A DNA stretch of 64,000 bases. Source: VRUE01 sp035556755. Its GTDB lineage: Bacteria > Actinomycetota > Thermoleophilia > Solirubrobacterales > 70-9. Within the stretch, counting starts at the first letter, position 1. Each line of letters begins with the position of its first letter. Under the pieces are notes generated by a model. The model ran no database searches. It was not told the origin of the DNA and saw only the letters and a program-made list of their open reading frames with translations. Location of the stretch: contig DATMEP010000047.1 in NCBI GenBank assembly GCA_035556755.1, positions 1 through 64,000 on the forward strand, written 5' to 3'. Positions 15,444 through 24,846 of this stretch are shown here, in pieces. The translations under genes and the position numbers were made by a program.

Positions 15444-18319
15444 CCTTTGCCGCCCTTTTGACGGCGCGACTGTTTGCCGCAATTGCTCGGTCGCACCAGT
15501 GAGAGGAATTTGCGTCGCAGGCCGTTCTGAGCGCTGAAGTCGAGGTTCGCCCGTGAGGGCCCAGCGCAGAGATCGCGGCTGTTGACGATCAGTCCCTTTT
15601 TGCCGCCCTGCATGTTCACAACGACTTTTGAGATCGGCGCGTCGGGGACGCTGGGGAAGGTGGCGCGAATCCCGCCTTTGATCGAATCGATGCGTGCCGC
15701 CTGCTCGATCTCCACTATCCCTCTGAGCGCGAAGACCAAGTCGGGCAGCAGGTTGTCGGAGGAGCGCAGGTAGGCAGGGCCTTCCAGGGGCTCGTCCAAC
15801 AACGGAGAGAAGGCTCTGACGTGGCCGTAGATGGATCCTGGGGGACAGTTGTCCGCCGCAAACTGGACGCGCGTGCAGACGGTTCTGATGTGAGCCTGGT
15901 CGAGGAACGCGGACCTCGGCAGGCGGACGACCGCCTTGGAGAGGTTGGCGTCGCCGGGTCGAGGCCTGAGCACGGCCCGCAGGGCGGGATGGCCGCCACG
16001 TTTCGTCCCGCCTTTCAGGTGGAACGAGAGGCTCGGTTTAAAGGGAAGCCGGGCGCAATTCGCCGCCTGGAAGCGGGCTGCGAGTCCGACGGGCACATCA
16101 TCGGCGGGATTGAAGACGTCGAGGAAACTGCCCCACAGCGTCGCTTTGACCTGTGAGGGATCGCAGCTGGTCGGGTTGATGATGAAGTCCGGGCGGTCGG
16201 CGTAGACACGAAGGTCCCTCACCTTGAGCACGATCCCCTTGAGGATGTGGGGAATCGGATCCGAGTTCGCACCGTTGACTTCGGCCTGGGCCGTACGTGG
16301 GTTGAGGTCGAGCGCCACCCTGACCATGACCGTCCCCGCGTCGAAGGGCCCTGCGACCGCGGGGGTGATCACGGCGACGCTCAGCGGGCTGCCGTTGTAG
16401 GGGCCCGCTAGGTAGATCTTTCCTCCCACGTAGGTGAGCTGGGATCCAACTCCGGCCCCAGCAAGGACACGACCAAGCTGGGAGCTGGCAGGGCAGCTCG
16501 GATCGGCCAGCTCCTGGCGGCCCGTCTTGCTCCTAGCGGCGGCGATCGCCGCGTCGGAGCATTTGCCAATCCCAGCTAATTTGCCGAGCAGTCCAGGCGG
16601 CAACACCGAGGAGAATTTCGTCATGTCCTGCTCCCCGTCGGCCCGCGTTATGCGCATGTGGACGGGCGAGTAGGAGCCGGCGTTGTTGTTGAGCGTGCCG
16701 GCCTCGAAGCCCGGGTCGAACGGCGGCGCCCCGGCGGGGGGACAGGGACCGCCGCCGACGCCCCGGGTGACCCGGAAGCTCGAGCTGGGGGTGACCGGTT
16801 TTCCGGGGTTCGCCCACGGCGTGAGCTCCGCAACCGTGGTGTAGGTACCGCACCCGGCGGGGGTGATCAGCGGCGAGCGGCCGCCCTCGCGAAGTTTCAG
16901 CGTGAAGTGGCTCACCGGAAGCTGCGGGACGTCGTCGAAAGTGGTGACGAGCCGGCCGGCGTTTGGGCCGTTCTCTTCGTTCGGCTCCACCTTGCCCGCC
17001 AGCTTGACGAGAACCCCCAGCTCCGGGTCCTTGATCACGAGATAGATCGCGATCAGCGAGTCGAACGGGTTCTCTTTTCCGGGCTCGGTGGTCCCCGGAT
17101 CATCCTGCTGGGCGACGTAGACGGAGCCGTCGAACGGATGCTCTCCGTCGAGCAGGGGCGTCTCTGCCCGCACCGAACCGATTTTGGAAGCGTTAGGGCA
17201 GCCCTCGCCGGGCGCGGAGAAGGCCGTCTCGCGGTTGAAATCGTCCCGCGTGCAGGTGGCAAGGCCTTCGGCGATGGAGGGGTTGACCGTCACCCCCGCG
17301 GGCAGCGTGACGACCGCTCGCTTGATCTCCGAGTCCGCGAGACCGTCAACGGCGGTGATCCCCTGATCCTCGATATCGAGGTTGAAGTTGAGACCGCTCG
17401 GGCTCTCGGCGCGTTCGGTGGTCGCCTGGGCGGCGATAGACGGCGCGAAATCGAGTTTCGAGCATCCGTTGATGCCAAAAGTCTCTGCTTCACCTCCGAC
17501 CTCAATCGCCGGGTTCTGCCACGAATTGGCTTTGAAAACGGTGACCAGCGGATCAGCGCAACTGCGTGGCAGGGTGAGGAAGGGCTTGCGAGACATGCTC
17601 GCTTTGCAAATTCCTCGCGACTCGATGTTGTGGGCCCCATCGACGGGGAAGTCTCCGTCGTTTTCGCCGACGGAGACACAGGAGCCTCGATAAGGATCGT
17701 GTCGTTCATCGGACGGGTTTCCCCAGAGCACGAGCTCTGAAGCGAGGAATTGCCTGGCCTGGGAGATGCCGGTGATCGTGGCAAGAAGGTTGTTGGGGAA
17801 CTCAGGGCTTACTCCACCTTCGATCGTGACCGGCACCAAACCAACCACGAAGCCCAGTTTCGCCGCCACCCCGGGAGGTGGTTGAAGGTTGAACACCGGG
17901 GCATAGAAGGTCACCCCGTCGTTGTCGATTAGGCGAACCCTGATGGCTCCAACTGCCGTTCCGTCCGGACAATTGGCGGTGATTTCTTTGGCCGCGGGGA
18001 TTTTGGTCAGGAAATCAGCGGTGCTGCAAACCTGGGTGGCAGCCGGGTCCCCGATGAATCCAGCGGGCAGTTCGACTTTCAGGTCCTTTACTTCCCCGTC
18101 GGGCATCTCTCCGAGCTCGGGGTCGACGGAACTGTTCACTTCCAGGATCGTCGTCATCGCAAACGGATGAGAGCCGGCCTGGAGATTTACGGGGGACCCA
18201 TCGGGACCCGTAAAGGAGACGTCCAGCGTTTTGAACCCGAAGTCGGCGCTTGCCGAAGCCGGTGCGGTCGCCAACACGGCCAGTGCGGCCACCAAGGAGG
18301 TCAAGATGGCCCTCTTCAT
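15440..18319 (-). CDS. Secreted repeat protein, surface module 1 (protein B1)
   Basis: 959 aa with signal peptide (1-26, AALAVLATAPASASA). The mature part is built from about four related beta-rich repeats of roughly 200 residues. Each has (V)xLPxGxxxxPxxxxxC, then CPxxSxxGxxxxxTPLL, a G-x-(V/A)-Y strand and GG-x-x-x-x-L. Examples start near VELPAGFIGDPAATQVC, VTLPAGVTVNPSIAEGL and VRLPRSAFLDQAHIRTVC. It ends in a basic tail (CGKQSRRQKGG). It closely parallels 48922-52914. The ATG overlaps the stop of the upstream propeller gene (ATGA), with SD GGAGGG inside that gene, so the two are translationally coupled. No known family was recognised. Confidence 0.7.
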   Translation of the reverse strand: MKRAILTSLVAALAVLATAPASASADFGFKTLDVSFTGPDGSPVNLQAGSHPFAMTTILEVNSSVDPELGEMPDGEVKDLKVELPAGFIGDPAATQVCSTADFLTKIPAAKEITANCPDGTAVGAIRVRLIDNDGVTFYAPVFNLQPPPGVAAKLGFVVGLVPVTIEGGVSPEFPNNLLATITGISQARQFLASELVLWGNPSDERHDPYRGSCVSVGENDGDFPVDGAHNIESRGICKASMSRKPFLTLPRSCADPLVTVFKANSWQNPAIEVGGEAETFGINGCSKLDFAPSIAAQATTERAESPSGLNFNLDIEDQGITAVDGLADSEIKRAVVTLPAGVTVNPSIAEGLATCTRDDFNRETAFSAPGEGCPNASKIGSVRAETPLLDGEHPFDGSVYVAQQDDPGTTEPGKENPFDSLIAIYLVIKDPELGVLVKLAGKVEPNEENGPNAGRLVTTFDDVPQLPVSHFTLKLREGGRSPLITPAGCGTYTTVAELTPWANPGKPVTPSSSFRVTRGVGGGPCPPAGAPPFDPGFEAGTLNNNAGSYSPVHMRITRADGEQDMTKFSSVLPPGLLGKLAGIGKCSDAAIAAARSKTGRQELADPSCPASSQLGRVLAGAGVGSQLTYVGGKIYLAGPYNGSPLSVAVITPAVAGPFDAGTVMVRVALDLNPRTAQAEVNGANSDPIPHILKGIVLKVRDLRVYADRPDFIINPTSCDPSQVKATLWGSFLDVFNPADDVPVGLAARFQAANCARLPFKPSLSFHLKGGTKRGGHPALRAVLRPRPGDANLSKAVVRLPRSAFLDQAHIRTVCTRVQFAADNCPPGSIYGHVRAFSPLLDEPLEGPAYLRSSDNLLPDLVFALRGIVEIEQAARIDSIKGGIRATFPSVPDAPISKVVVNMQGGKKGLIVNSRDLCAGPSRANLDFSAQNGLRRKFLSLVRPSNCGKQSRRQKGGKG

Positions 18320-21300
18320 CGTGCTGCCCTCCTGGTTCCGCGCTTTGCCTGTTTGGTGGGTTTCTTAACACAGCGTGCTTTTCCGCCTCGATTGACACGC
18401 CGTTTGCCCTTTCCGCAGCGTTTCGCTCTGGGTTTGCTCTTGGCGTTGCCGGGACCGACGAACGCCGAGCTGGCTGGGGTCGCGTCGTCGGGCGGTGCCG
18501 GCGGACTCTGGCAGGCCTCCCCGGCGCAATCCGGGGGCGGTGGCGGCGGTGGCGGGAATCCGCCGCCAACCCGTGCGTCATAGGCATCGATCAGCCCGGT
18601 GTCCTGTGGGGTCAGGCTGCTCAGCGTGGCGATGAAGACGTCGTCGCCGGTGGGGCTTGCCTCGAGGAATTCCGAGTCCGCCGGGCTCTCACCCGTCGAG
18701 ATCAGGCTGAGACAGCCTCCAGAGTCCGCCACGAAGACGTCTGCCCCGATGGCATCGCATTCCGCCCCGCTCCCCGCTTTGGCCCATTCGTAGACGTCCT
18801 GCTTTTCATTCGTGTCGCGCAGAACCAAAGAGTCGAAGCTGTCGAAGAAGAGTCGGCTGCCGTCGTCGGAGAGCGGCTGGGTCGCATGCAACTGGTTCGC
18901 CCAGCCGCGGATCTTGGCAGCTGCCCAGATATCGCCGAAGCCCGAAGCCACTCCGAGTTCGCGCCCGTTTGGTCTCCTTCCGCTCGGATTGCAGGAGACG
19001 CAGACGAGGGCGTCGGCCCCGGCGTTGTAGAGGAAGACCTCGGCATCCGGCTCGCCGCTCGCCTGGTCGGTGTTGTCGTAGCCGGTCAGGCTCGCGTGTG
19101 ACATGAAAACGACGTGGTCTCCGTCCGGGGTCACCCGAGCGGAGCGCTTCATCGGTTCGTCGTCGATCGGATTGTCGGCTGCTTGTGGAAAATTCTTCGC
19201 CACCACGTCTGCGCTCGCGAGCGTGGCGATGAAGTTCGCGACGCCACCCTCGTGGAGATAGAGGTTCGGCTGACCTGCGACGGCATCTCCATCGAGAGCT
19301 GCCGTGGAGGCGAAGTAGACACGTTTGCCGCTATCGCTTGCTCCGATCACTCCTTGCACCCCTGCTGCGATCTGTTCCTCTTTTTCAGCCTCGACGTCAT
19401 ATTCGAAGAGTTCCGTACCACGCCTGTAGATCACTATCGATCCATCGACCGCGGCGGTTCTGAACTCGGTTGGTCCGGCGGAGATCAAGACCGTGCATGC
19501 TTTCGTCGGCTCGGTGCATTCGTCATCGACGTCTTGGTCTCCGTTGATGCGCATATAGAGCGGTCCGAGCCCCACGCCATTGCCCGTGGCGGTCCAGAAG
19601 ACCCGTGAACCGTCCTCAGAGATGGCATGCTCGAGGCTGTTTCTGCGCCCCCGTGGATCCTGAATCGTCTCATTGGCGGTACCAAGCGAGCAATCTTCCA
19701 CGTTTGCCGTTCCATCGGGCAGGACGCTGAGCAGGTGCAGCTCCCCGTCGTGATGCAGATAGCACTGGGTGGTGTTGTCGTCGGGGTCAACTGCAGACGG
19801 GTGTGCGTTTAACGTCAATGCGTCTCGCACGCGGAAGGCGGCATAGCTGCCGTCAGGCGTGAAGCCCTGCAGTTCGGGCCTGAAAGCGACCGACCCGATG
19901 CTCGGATCCGTACATATCATCGACTCGAAGCTGCCGGACCCGTTGTCGCGCCGGTAGAGGCCGATGAAACCCAGCGGTGCGCAGGGGTCGAGGCGAGGTT
20001 CCGTATCCTGCAGGATCGCAGCGATGCCCAAGTCTTCGGAAAACGCTTTGAACGGGGACTCGAACGATTTTTCTTCCTGGTAGAAGCTGGGACCATCGCG
20101 CGGTGGCGCAAGGGATTCACTCGTCCAACCGGTGGCTGGATCTCGACGGGCGAGATACTGAGAGGTCCATGGGGAACCCAAGGCATCGTCTCCGAACGCC
20201 TGGTAAGACGAGTAGGTCAGCGAGTTGCCGTTGGGGGCGCTCTGGCTGAAAACGGTCAGTTCGCCGGACAAGTTGGGAAACGCCAGAACGTCACCATTCG
20301 CCTTGTCGACCGGCGAGACCATCTCGTAGGCTCGACAGGCCGGCAGCTCGGCGGATGGACCGGTGCGGAACTCGTCATTGCCTGGACAAGCAGAGGGTGG
20401 CACGGGCAGTGGAAAGGTCGTAAAGGTGCCACCGGTGCCGTCCGCCAGCTCCGTTCCCCCGACCCCGCGAACCGGCCCGCCGCCGCCGCTCTCGGCGACG
20501 AAGCGGTAATGGTAGGTGATCCCTGGCGTCAAACCGCCCAGGAAAACCGGGGCGGTGGAGACGTCGGCACGGACAACTCCGGCGCCCAACTCGATGTCAC
20601 CCGTAATCGGCGCCCGGCCTTCGCAGGTGCTCATCGCGCAGTCTTCGGTTCCGTATTCGACGAAATAGGCGGTGTCAGCCCAGAATTCGGGGTTGATTTT
20701 TGCCTGCACCAGGGCTCCGTCCGTGTGGACGGAGAGAATCGTCTGGTCTTTGATCTGGGGGGCGACCTCGGGAGGATCTCCGCATACCGCAGGGTCTGGG
20801 GGCTGAACGCCATAGGCACGCAGCGGCAGGGTGGCAACGGAGTTGGACACATAGATGTGGGTTTCGTGACCAGCGCCGCAACGGTTGACAGCCAGACCAG
20901 TGGACCCCACCGCAAGGTCTCCGGCAAAGTCATCGCTGGCTTCAAACCCCGGAATCGGCTGCCCGGCGCTGTTGAATCCGAGCACAGCGGTGTTCGATTT
21001 ATCGAACGTATACAGATTGCCATCGGGGTCGAGAGCAATAGACCGAGGGTTTCCGACGAGGAAGGTGGGCGTGAGAAGATTGCCCCCCTGGCTGAGCTTG
21101 TAGATGTTCGGTTTGGAGTCGCTACCCGCTAGCAGGAAGGCGACGTAGAGGCTCCCGGCAGAATCGGAAGCGATCGCGCTCACGGTCTGGGTTCCGATGA
21201 CGGCTTCCGGATCCGGGAGAGTTTCCTGATATATGCCATTGGTGTCGAAGCGCTGGATGCGTTTCTCGTCACCAACGTAGACTTTGTCGTCAGGCGTGAC

Positions 21301-21948
21301 GGTAATGTAATTACCAATGCCAGGAAGAACTCCGAACTGTCCGTTGCCAGACCCCGTCGTGCCAGCACCGCAGGTGTCCCCTCCGGCAATGTGAGCGGCC
21401 GTGCAGACGTTGCCCGGATTGTTCGGACCCTGGTTGACCCCTCCCCCGAACATCAACAAAAACTGACCCGTAGGCGAGAACTTCTGCGCTCGCCGAGCAG
21501 TCGCGTCGAAAACGTAGACATTTCCCTGTGAATCGAGAGCTAGGGCGGGGGCGCCGGTGAATTGGCCCACACCGGTGCCATTGGCGCCCGCCTGACAGAC
21601 CACGGTACAAATCTCGAACTGATTAACCGGATTCGTGTCGCCGGGATCTCCGGGACCGGCGACATTCCAACCCCACGCCCTGACGAATTGCCCCCAGGCG
21701 GTGTACTCGCTGATTCTTTTGTTGATCTGCTCGCCTACGAAGACATGGCCGTTATCGGGGTTCGTTGCGATGCCGCGAGACACGTTCACTTGGCCGCTTC
21801 CCGCGCCTTGCGGAGTGTTCCAGAAAAGAGGCGGCCCCGCGGAGGCGACGGCAGGAGAGAAAAGCGACGCTATGCATAGCGCAAGCACGAACAGTGTCCG
21901 CCTCGTCCCTAAGCGGTGCCTACGCGGAGCCCGTTCGAAGAATGCCAC
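18316..21948 (-). CDS. Secreted NHL beta-propeller/TolB-like protein, surface module 1 (A1)
   Basis: About 1,210 aa. Signal peptide (LFVLALCIASLFSPAVASA); NHL-type propeller (about 45-390, e.g. ALDSQGNVYVFD and ITVTPDDKVYVGD); a fibronectin-III-like domain (about 410-520, TAYFVEYGTEDC); a hinge with CRAYEMVSPVDKANG; then TolB/PD40-like repeats (GSRVFWTATGNG, DGDHVVFMSHAS) to about 1130. The C-terminus is Pro-rich with a basic tail CGKGKRRVNRGGKARCVKK. GTG at 21948 was chosen because GGGGGAGGG lies 6 nt before it; an ATG at 22011 has no SD. It overlaps protein B1 by 4 nt. Probably cell-surface; binding partner unknown. Confidence 0.75.
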   Translation of the reverse strand: MAFFERAPRRHRLGTRRTLFVLALCIASLFSPAVASAGPPLFWNTPQGAGSGQVNVSRGIATNPDNGHVFVGEQINKRISEYTAWGQFVRAWGWNVAGPGDPGDTNPVNQFEICTVVCQAGANGTGVGQFTGAPALALDSQGNVYVFDATARRAQKFSPTGQFLLMFGGGVNQGPNNPGNVCTAAHIAGGDTCGAGTTGSGNGQFGVLPGIGNYITVTPDDKVYVGDEKRIQRFDTNGIYQETLPDPEAVIGTQTVSAIASDSAGSLYVAFLLAGSDSKPNIYKLSQGGNLLTPTFLVGNPRSIALDPDGNLYTFDKSNTAVLGFNSAGQPIPGFEASDDFAGDLAVGSTGLAVNRCGAGHETHIYVSNSVATLPLRAYGVQPPDPAVCGDPPEVAPQIKDQTILSVHTDGALVQAKINPEFWADTAYFVEYGTEDCAMSTCEGRAPITGDIELGAGVVRADVSTAPVFLGGLTPGITYHYRFVAESGGGGPVRGVGGTELADGTGGTFTTFPLPVPPSACPGNDEFRTGPSAELPACRAYEMVSPVDKANGDVLAFPNLSGELTVFSQSAPNGNSLTYSSYQAFGDDALGSPWTSQYLARRDPATGWTSESLAPPRDGPSFYQEEKSFESPFKAFSEDLGIAAILQDTEPRLDPCAPLGFIGLYRRDNGSGSFESMICTDPSIGSVAFRPELQGFTPDGSYAAFRVRDALTLNAHPSAVDPDDNTTQCYLHHDGELHLLSVLPDGTANVEDCSLGTANETIQDPRGRRNSLEHAISEDGSRVFWTATGNGVGLGPLYMRINGDQDVDDECTEPTKACTVLISAGPTEFRTAAVDGSIVIYRRGTELFEYDVEAEKEEQIAAGVQGVIGASDSGKRVYFASTAALDGDAVAGQPNLYLHEGGVANFIATLASADVVAKNFPQAADNPIDDEPMKRSARVTPDGDHVVFMSHASLTGYDNTDQASGEPDAEVFLYNAGADALVCVSCNPSGRRPNGRELGVASGFGDIWAAAKIRGWANQLHATQPLSDDGSRLFFDSFDSLVLRDTNEKQDVYEWAKAGSGAECDAIGADVFVADSGGCLSLISTGESPADSEFLEASPTGDDVFIATLSSLTPQDTGLIDAYDARVGGGFPPPPPPPPDCAGEACQSPPAPPDDATPASSAFVGPGNAKSKPRAKRCGKGKRRVNRGGKARCVKKPTKQAKRGTRRAAR

Positions 21949-22061
21949 TCTCGCCCTCCCCCTTGAGTTCTCTCGATTACTCGCCAGTCCCAACCCGGTT
22001 CTGGCGACCATATCGGAACTCCCTGGTGCTTGTCAAGGATTGATGTAGTCCTAAACCAAAG

Positions 22062-22096
22062 CCGCGCGGGGCCCAGAAGGTCTGGGCCCCGCGCGG
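22062..22096 (-). terminator. Intrinsic terminator after small secreted protein gene
   Basis: A 16-bp perfect stem CCGCGCGGGGCCCAGA with its complement (22062-22077 and 22081-22096) has a 3-nt loop. On the minus strand it is followed by CTTTGGTTT. It separates the gene at 22150-22803 from the surface module 1 operon. Confidence 0.8.
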
Positions 22097-22149
22097 ACAA
22101 TCGATCAGGCTTCACTCTGCTTGACGGCTATGCCAAGCGTTGAACCCGT

Positions 22150-22803
22150 TCAGTCACTGATCGAAACACCGATTGTTTCTTCTAGTTCGTTATCGGCGTC
22201 GACTGTGGCAGCACCGACGTAGGAACCATCGTGGTAGGTACCCGCCGAGGCGGTGGCGCAACCAGGATCAACTGTGTATGTAATTTGTTCGTCGATGTTG
22301 ACTGTCACGTCGACATCTGTCGGCGTCGCACTCGGTGTATTCTCGTATGTAATCTGGCTCAGCCCATTCTGTGATGGAACTGTAACCCGGCACACGGAGG
22401 TTGTAATCGTAATCTCGGTATCTTCCGGGCAGACGACGTCAACCGTACCAGTGTATTTATTAGCTTCCTCTGTCACCGGTTGATTGAATCGATACTGGCA
22501 GCCATTCATATCGATCGTCGCGTTGAAGAGACCGAACGCTTTGCAACCAGTGTAACTGGGGGCAATCGTCAGCGACGTCTGGGGACCGGCTGCTGACCCG
22601 TGATATGTAGCGTGGGTACAGCTGACCGTTCCGGCGACCGTCGTGAATACGTCCGTTCCAATCTGTTCGCCTGTGATTGTCGCGGGATACTCGTGGGCTG
22701 TGAAAGTACCCGGGGTTTGGGCACTGGCGGCCGATGCGGCCACCGCACTCATCGCCAGGACGGCGACGACAGACAGCCCGAGGATCTTGAGATTGCGAAT
22801 CAT
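22150..22803 (-). CDS. Small secreted protein, paralogue 1
   Basis: 217 aa. Signal peptide (LSVVAVLAMSAVAASAASAQ). The mature domain is beta-rich with eight or so Cys and conserved blocks: EYPATITGEQIGTDVFTT, SLTIAPSYTGCKAFG, YTVDPGCATASAG and a C-terminal VSISD. The gene at 23122-23766 has the same blocks. ATG at 22803 was preferred over an upstream in-frame ATG because AAAGGAA precedes it and the signal peptide starts there. An imperfect palindrome GTCAAGAAGTTTTGAC (22881-22896) lies upstream. Codon use is less GC-rich than its neighbours. Function unknown. Confidence 0.65.
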   Translation of the reverse strand: MIRNLKILGLSVVAVLAMSAVAASAASAQTPGTFTAHEYPATITGEQIGTDVFTTVAGTVSCTHATYHGSAAGPQTSLTIAPSYTGCKAFGLFNATIDMNGCQYRFNQPVTEEANKYTGTVDVVCPEDTEITITTSVCRVTVPSQNGLSQITYENTPSATPTDVDVTVNIDEQITYTVDPGCATASAGTYHDGSYVGAATVDADNELEETIGVSISD

Positions 22804-23121
22804 TCTCTTGATTCCTTTCGTCTTGATTACGTCCCGCCATTGACGGGACACGCAATCACTAGCCGGGGCGCCTTGCTCTAGTCAAGAAGTTTTGACCCAT
22901 TTTGCAGTAGCGCGTGTAGAGGTCCCGATCGAATCGACGTTTCCCCTGCAAATCCTGTTTGATGAAATTTCGCGCGCGCCGATCGGTGCGTGGCATCGAT
23001 CGGTGCATAGCCGGTTTCCGCAGACGACCAGGAAGGGAACTCTCACAACCCGACGTGGCCAGGAGACCCCGGCCCTAACTGACTGCGCAGCCCTGGCGGA
23101 GCGTCCGGCACGTTAGCTCGA

Positions 23122-23766
23122 TCAGTCGCTGATCGAGACGCCGGTGGGGTTACCTTCTTCGTCGTCGGCGGTCACTGTGGCAGTTCCCGCGTAGGACCCG
23201 TCGGCGTAGCTTCCTGCCGCTGCGGTCGCGCAGCCGTGATCAACTGTGTATTTGAGTTCACTGGAGATGCTGATGTTGATTTCAACATCTTCCGAGTCGG
23301 TTGTATTCGTGTATGTCATGGTCCCAAGGCCCGTTTGCGCAGGGAACCTCAACACGCAGGCAGCGCTTGTAACCACAATTTCAGCATTAACCGGGCAAGC
23401 GATGTCTGTGGTACCGAAATATTTGTCTGACGCCTCTGTTTCGTCGATCTTGAATATGAGATCACATCCGTTTAGATCAATGGTGAATTTAAAAAAACCG
23501 AACGCTTGGCAACCAGTGTAGCTTGGCACCACTGTAAGACTACTGGTCGGTTCGTTAACTTCTCCATGATATGTCGTGTGGGGACAGCTCCAGGATCCAG
23601 CCGTCGTAGTTATCACGTCCGTTCCCATTTGTTCTCCTGTTACTGTCGCCGGATACTGGTTCGCTGTGAACTCGCCTTCTTGAGCCAACGCGATGGGAGC
23701 GGCGGTGGCGGCTATCGCGAGCATGACGCCCAGCGCCAGTCCAAAGGTCTTCGAAAAGTGGATCAT
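23122..23766 (-). CDS. Small secreted protein, paralogue 2
   Basis: 214 aa. Signal peptide (LGVMLAIAATAAPIALAQ). The mature part matches the 22150-22803 protein block by block (QYPATVTGEQMGTDVITT, SLTVVPSYTGCQAFG, YTVDHGCATAAAGSY, VSISD end). SD GGAGGGAG stands 6 nt before the ATG. The two genes form a tandem duplication on one strand, 318 nt apart. Third-position composition is more AT-rich than in the housekeeping genes, as in the paralogue. I recognise no domain; extracellular location is inferred. Confidence 0.65.
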   Translation of the reverse strand: MIHFSKTFGLALGVMLAIAATAAPIALAQEGEFTANQYPATVTGEQMGTDVITTTAGSWSCPHTTYHGEVNEPTSSLTVVPSYTGCQAFGFFKFTIDLNGCDLIFKIDETEASDKYFGTTDIACPVNAEIVVTSAACVLRFPAQTGLGTMTYTNTTDSEDVEINISISSELKYTVDHGCATAAAGSYADGSYAGTATVTADDEEGNPTGVSISD

Positions 23767-23833
23767 GCTTACTCCCTCCTAGCTTGGGGTCAGCCGATCG
23801 CTTATGCGACCAGGCCATCGATCGAAGCTCTAC

Positions 23834-23953
23834 TCATCCTCCGAGGCCTAAGCAAGGACAGCCCACTTGGACACTGGCGGCCGACGCGACCACCGCACTC
23901 ACCGCAATCGCGACAATGAAGGACGACCAGAGTGCTTTTATACGAGGAGTCAT
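23834..23953 (-). pseudogene. Relic of a third small secreted paralogue (signal peptide only)
   Basis: A 39-codon frame starts with ATG at 23953 and encodes a signal peptide with SAVVASAASVQ. This matches SAVAASAASAQ of the 22150-22803 protein, and the DNA match (CACTGGCGGCC and flanks) is close. It then reads out of family and stops at 23834. None of the mature domain follows. It is best read as a truncated copy left after duplication and deletion. Confidence 0.6.
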
Positions 23954-23981
23954 GCCCTGGCACCCGACTGGCGTCCGCCAG

Positions 23982-24767
23982 TCATCCGAGGGCCTTGCGG
24001 GCCTCGGTGAAGATCTCGTACTGGTTGTCCCTCGGCATGCGGGCCTTGCCGCTGCCGCGAAAGACGTTGGCCAGCTGCATGCCCACGGACTCGTAGATCT
24101 TTTTGAGTTCGTCGACCGAGTAAAGGCGCTGGCGGAACGGGATCGGCTCGTACTTCTCGAAGACCTCGCCGATCTGGATCGGGACCGTGAAACCTTCCAG
24201 GTAGCGTTCCTCGGCGTTCCAGCGGTGGTCGCTGAGTTCCACGGTCGACTCGCCGGCGATCCAGCTTTTTTTCGGCAGGTGCTTTTCGGCGTGCAGGACG
24301 TTGGGGAGCTGCGTCAGGTGCCGTCCTCCCGAGCGGAGCGCCTGCGCGACGACCTCGAAGGTGCGGCGGTTCTCCTCCTCGGTCTCGAAGTAGCCGACGG
24401 CGCCGTCGTTGAGGCTCAGCACCAGGTCGAACTCGTCGTTGAAGTCCAGCTCACGCAGGTCGGCCTGGAAGAAGGTGATCTCCAGCGATTGCGATTCCGC
24501 CTCGCGCTTCGCCATCTCGAGTAGCTCCTCCGAGATGTCGATCCCGACGACCTCGAAGCCCCTCCGCCGCAGCTCGAGCGAGTGGCGGCCGATCCCGCAG
24601 GCCAGGTCGAGCACGCGCTCGGATCCCTCGGGTTTCAGCATCCCGACGGCGCGATCGACTTCGGCGACGGTCCTGTCCGCCCAGGGCATCTTCGTCGTGC
24701 TGTCAGCCGGAAAGCCCGACCGATACCAGTCGAGCGGAACCTCGACGTCTGCACCTCCTGAAACCAT
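23982..24767 (-). CDS. Class I SAM-dependent methyltransferase
   Basis: 261 aa. Motif I VLDLACGIGRHSLEL (about 51-65), the acidic end of strand 2 (VVGIDIS) and FFQADLRELDF fit a Rossmann-fold methyltransferase of the Methyltransf_25/11 type. The N-terminal WYRSGFPADSTTKMPW segment and C-terminal strands may choose the substrate, which is unknown. The ATG is probably leaderless: TATAGT lies 11 nt upstream and no SD is seen. It is divergent from a tandem-wHTH regulator, with a palindrome between them. Confidence 0.82.
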   Translation of the reverse strand: MVSGGADVEVPLDWYRSGFPADSTTKMPWADRTVAEVDRAVGMLKPEGSERVLDLACGIGRHSLELRRRGFEVVGIDISEELLEMAKREAESQSLEITFFQADLRELDFNDEFDLVLSLNDGAVGYFETEEENRRTFEVVAQALRSGGRHLTQLPNVLHAEKHLPKKSWIAGESTVELSDHRWNAEERYLEGFTVPIQIGEVFEKYEPIPFRQRLYSVDELKKIYESVGMQLANVFRGSGKARMPRDNQYEIFTEARKALG

Positions 24768-24782
24768 TAGTCTGGAAGACTA
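24768..24782. promoter_or_regulatory. Inverted repeat in divergent methyltransferase/regulator promoter
   Basis: Perfect arms TAGTCT (24768-24773) and AGACTA (24777-24782) around GGA touch the methyltransferase ATG. They overlap its -10 (TATAGT, minus strand, 24784-24779). The regulator starting at 24847 is a natural candidate to bind it. Confidence 0.5.
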
Positions 24783-24828
24783 TACTAATCGAAAAGTACG
24801 CCTTTGTTCCGATAGAGCACCGCTGATG

Positions 24829-24846
24829 TGCCATAATGGATTCCGC
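24829..24846 (+). promoter_or_regulatory. Extended -10 promoter, leaderless, for tandem-wHTH regulator 2
   Basis: TGC-CATAAT (24829-24837) plus exactly 9 nt leads to the ATG at 24847. The same geometry precedes both paralogues. Confidence 0.65.

Noticed and set aside
21949..22011. ATG at 22011 as the start of surface protein A1
   Set aside because: No SD there; GTG at 21948 has GGGGGAGGG at good spacing and begins a normal signal peptide.
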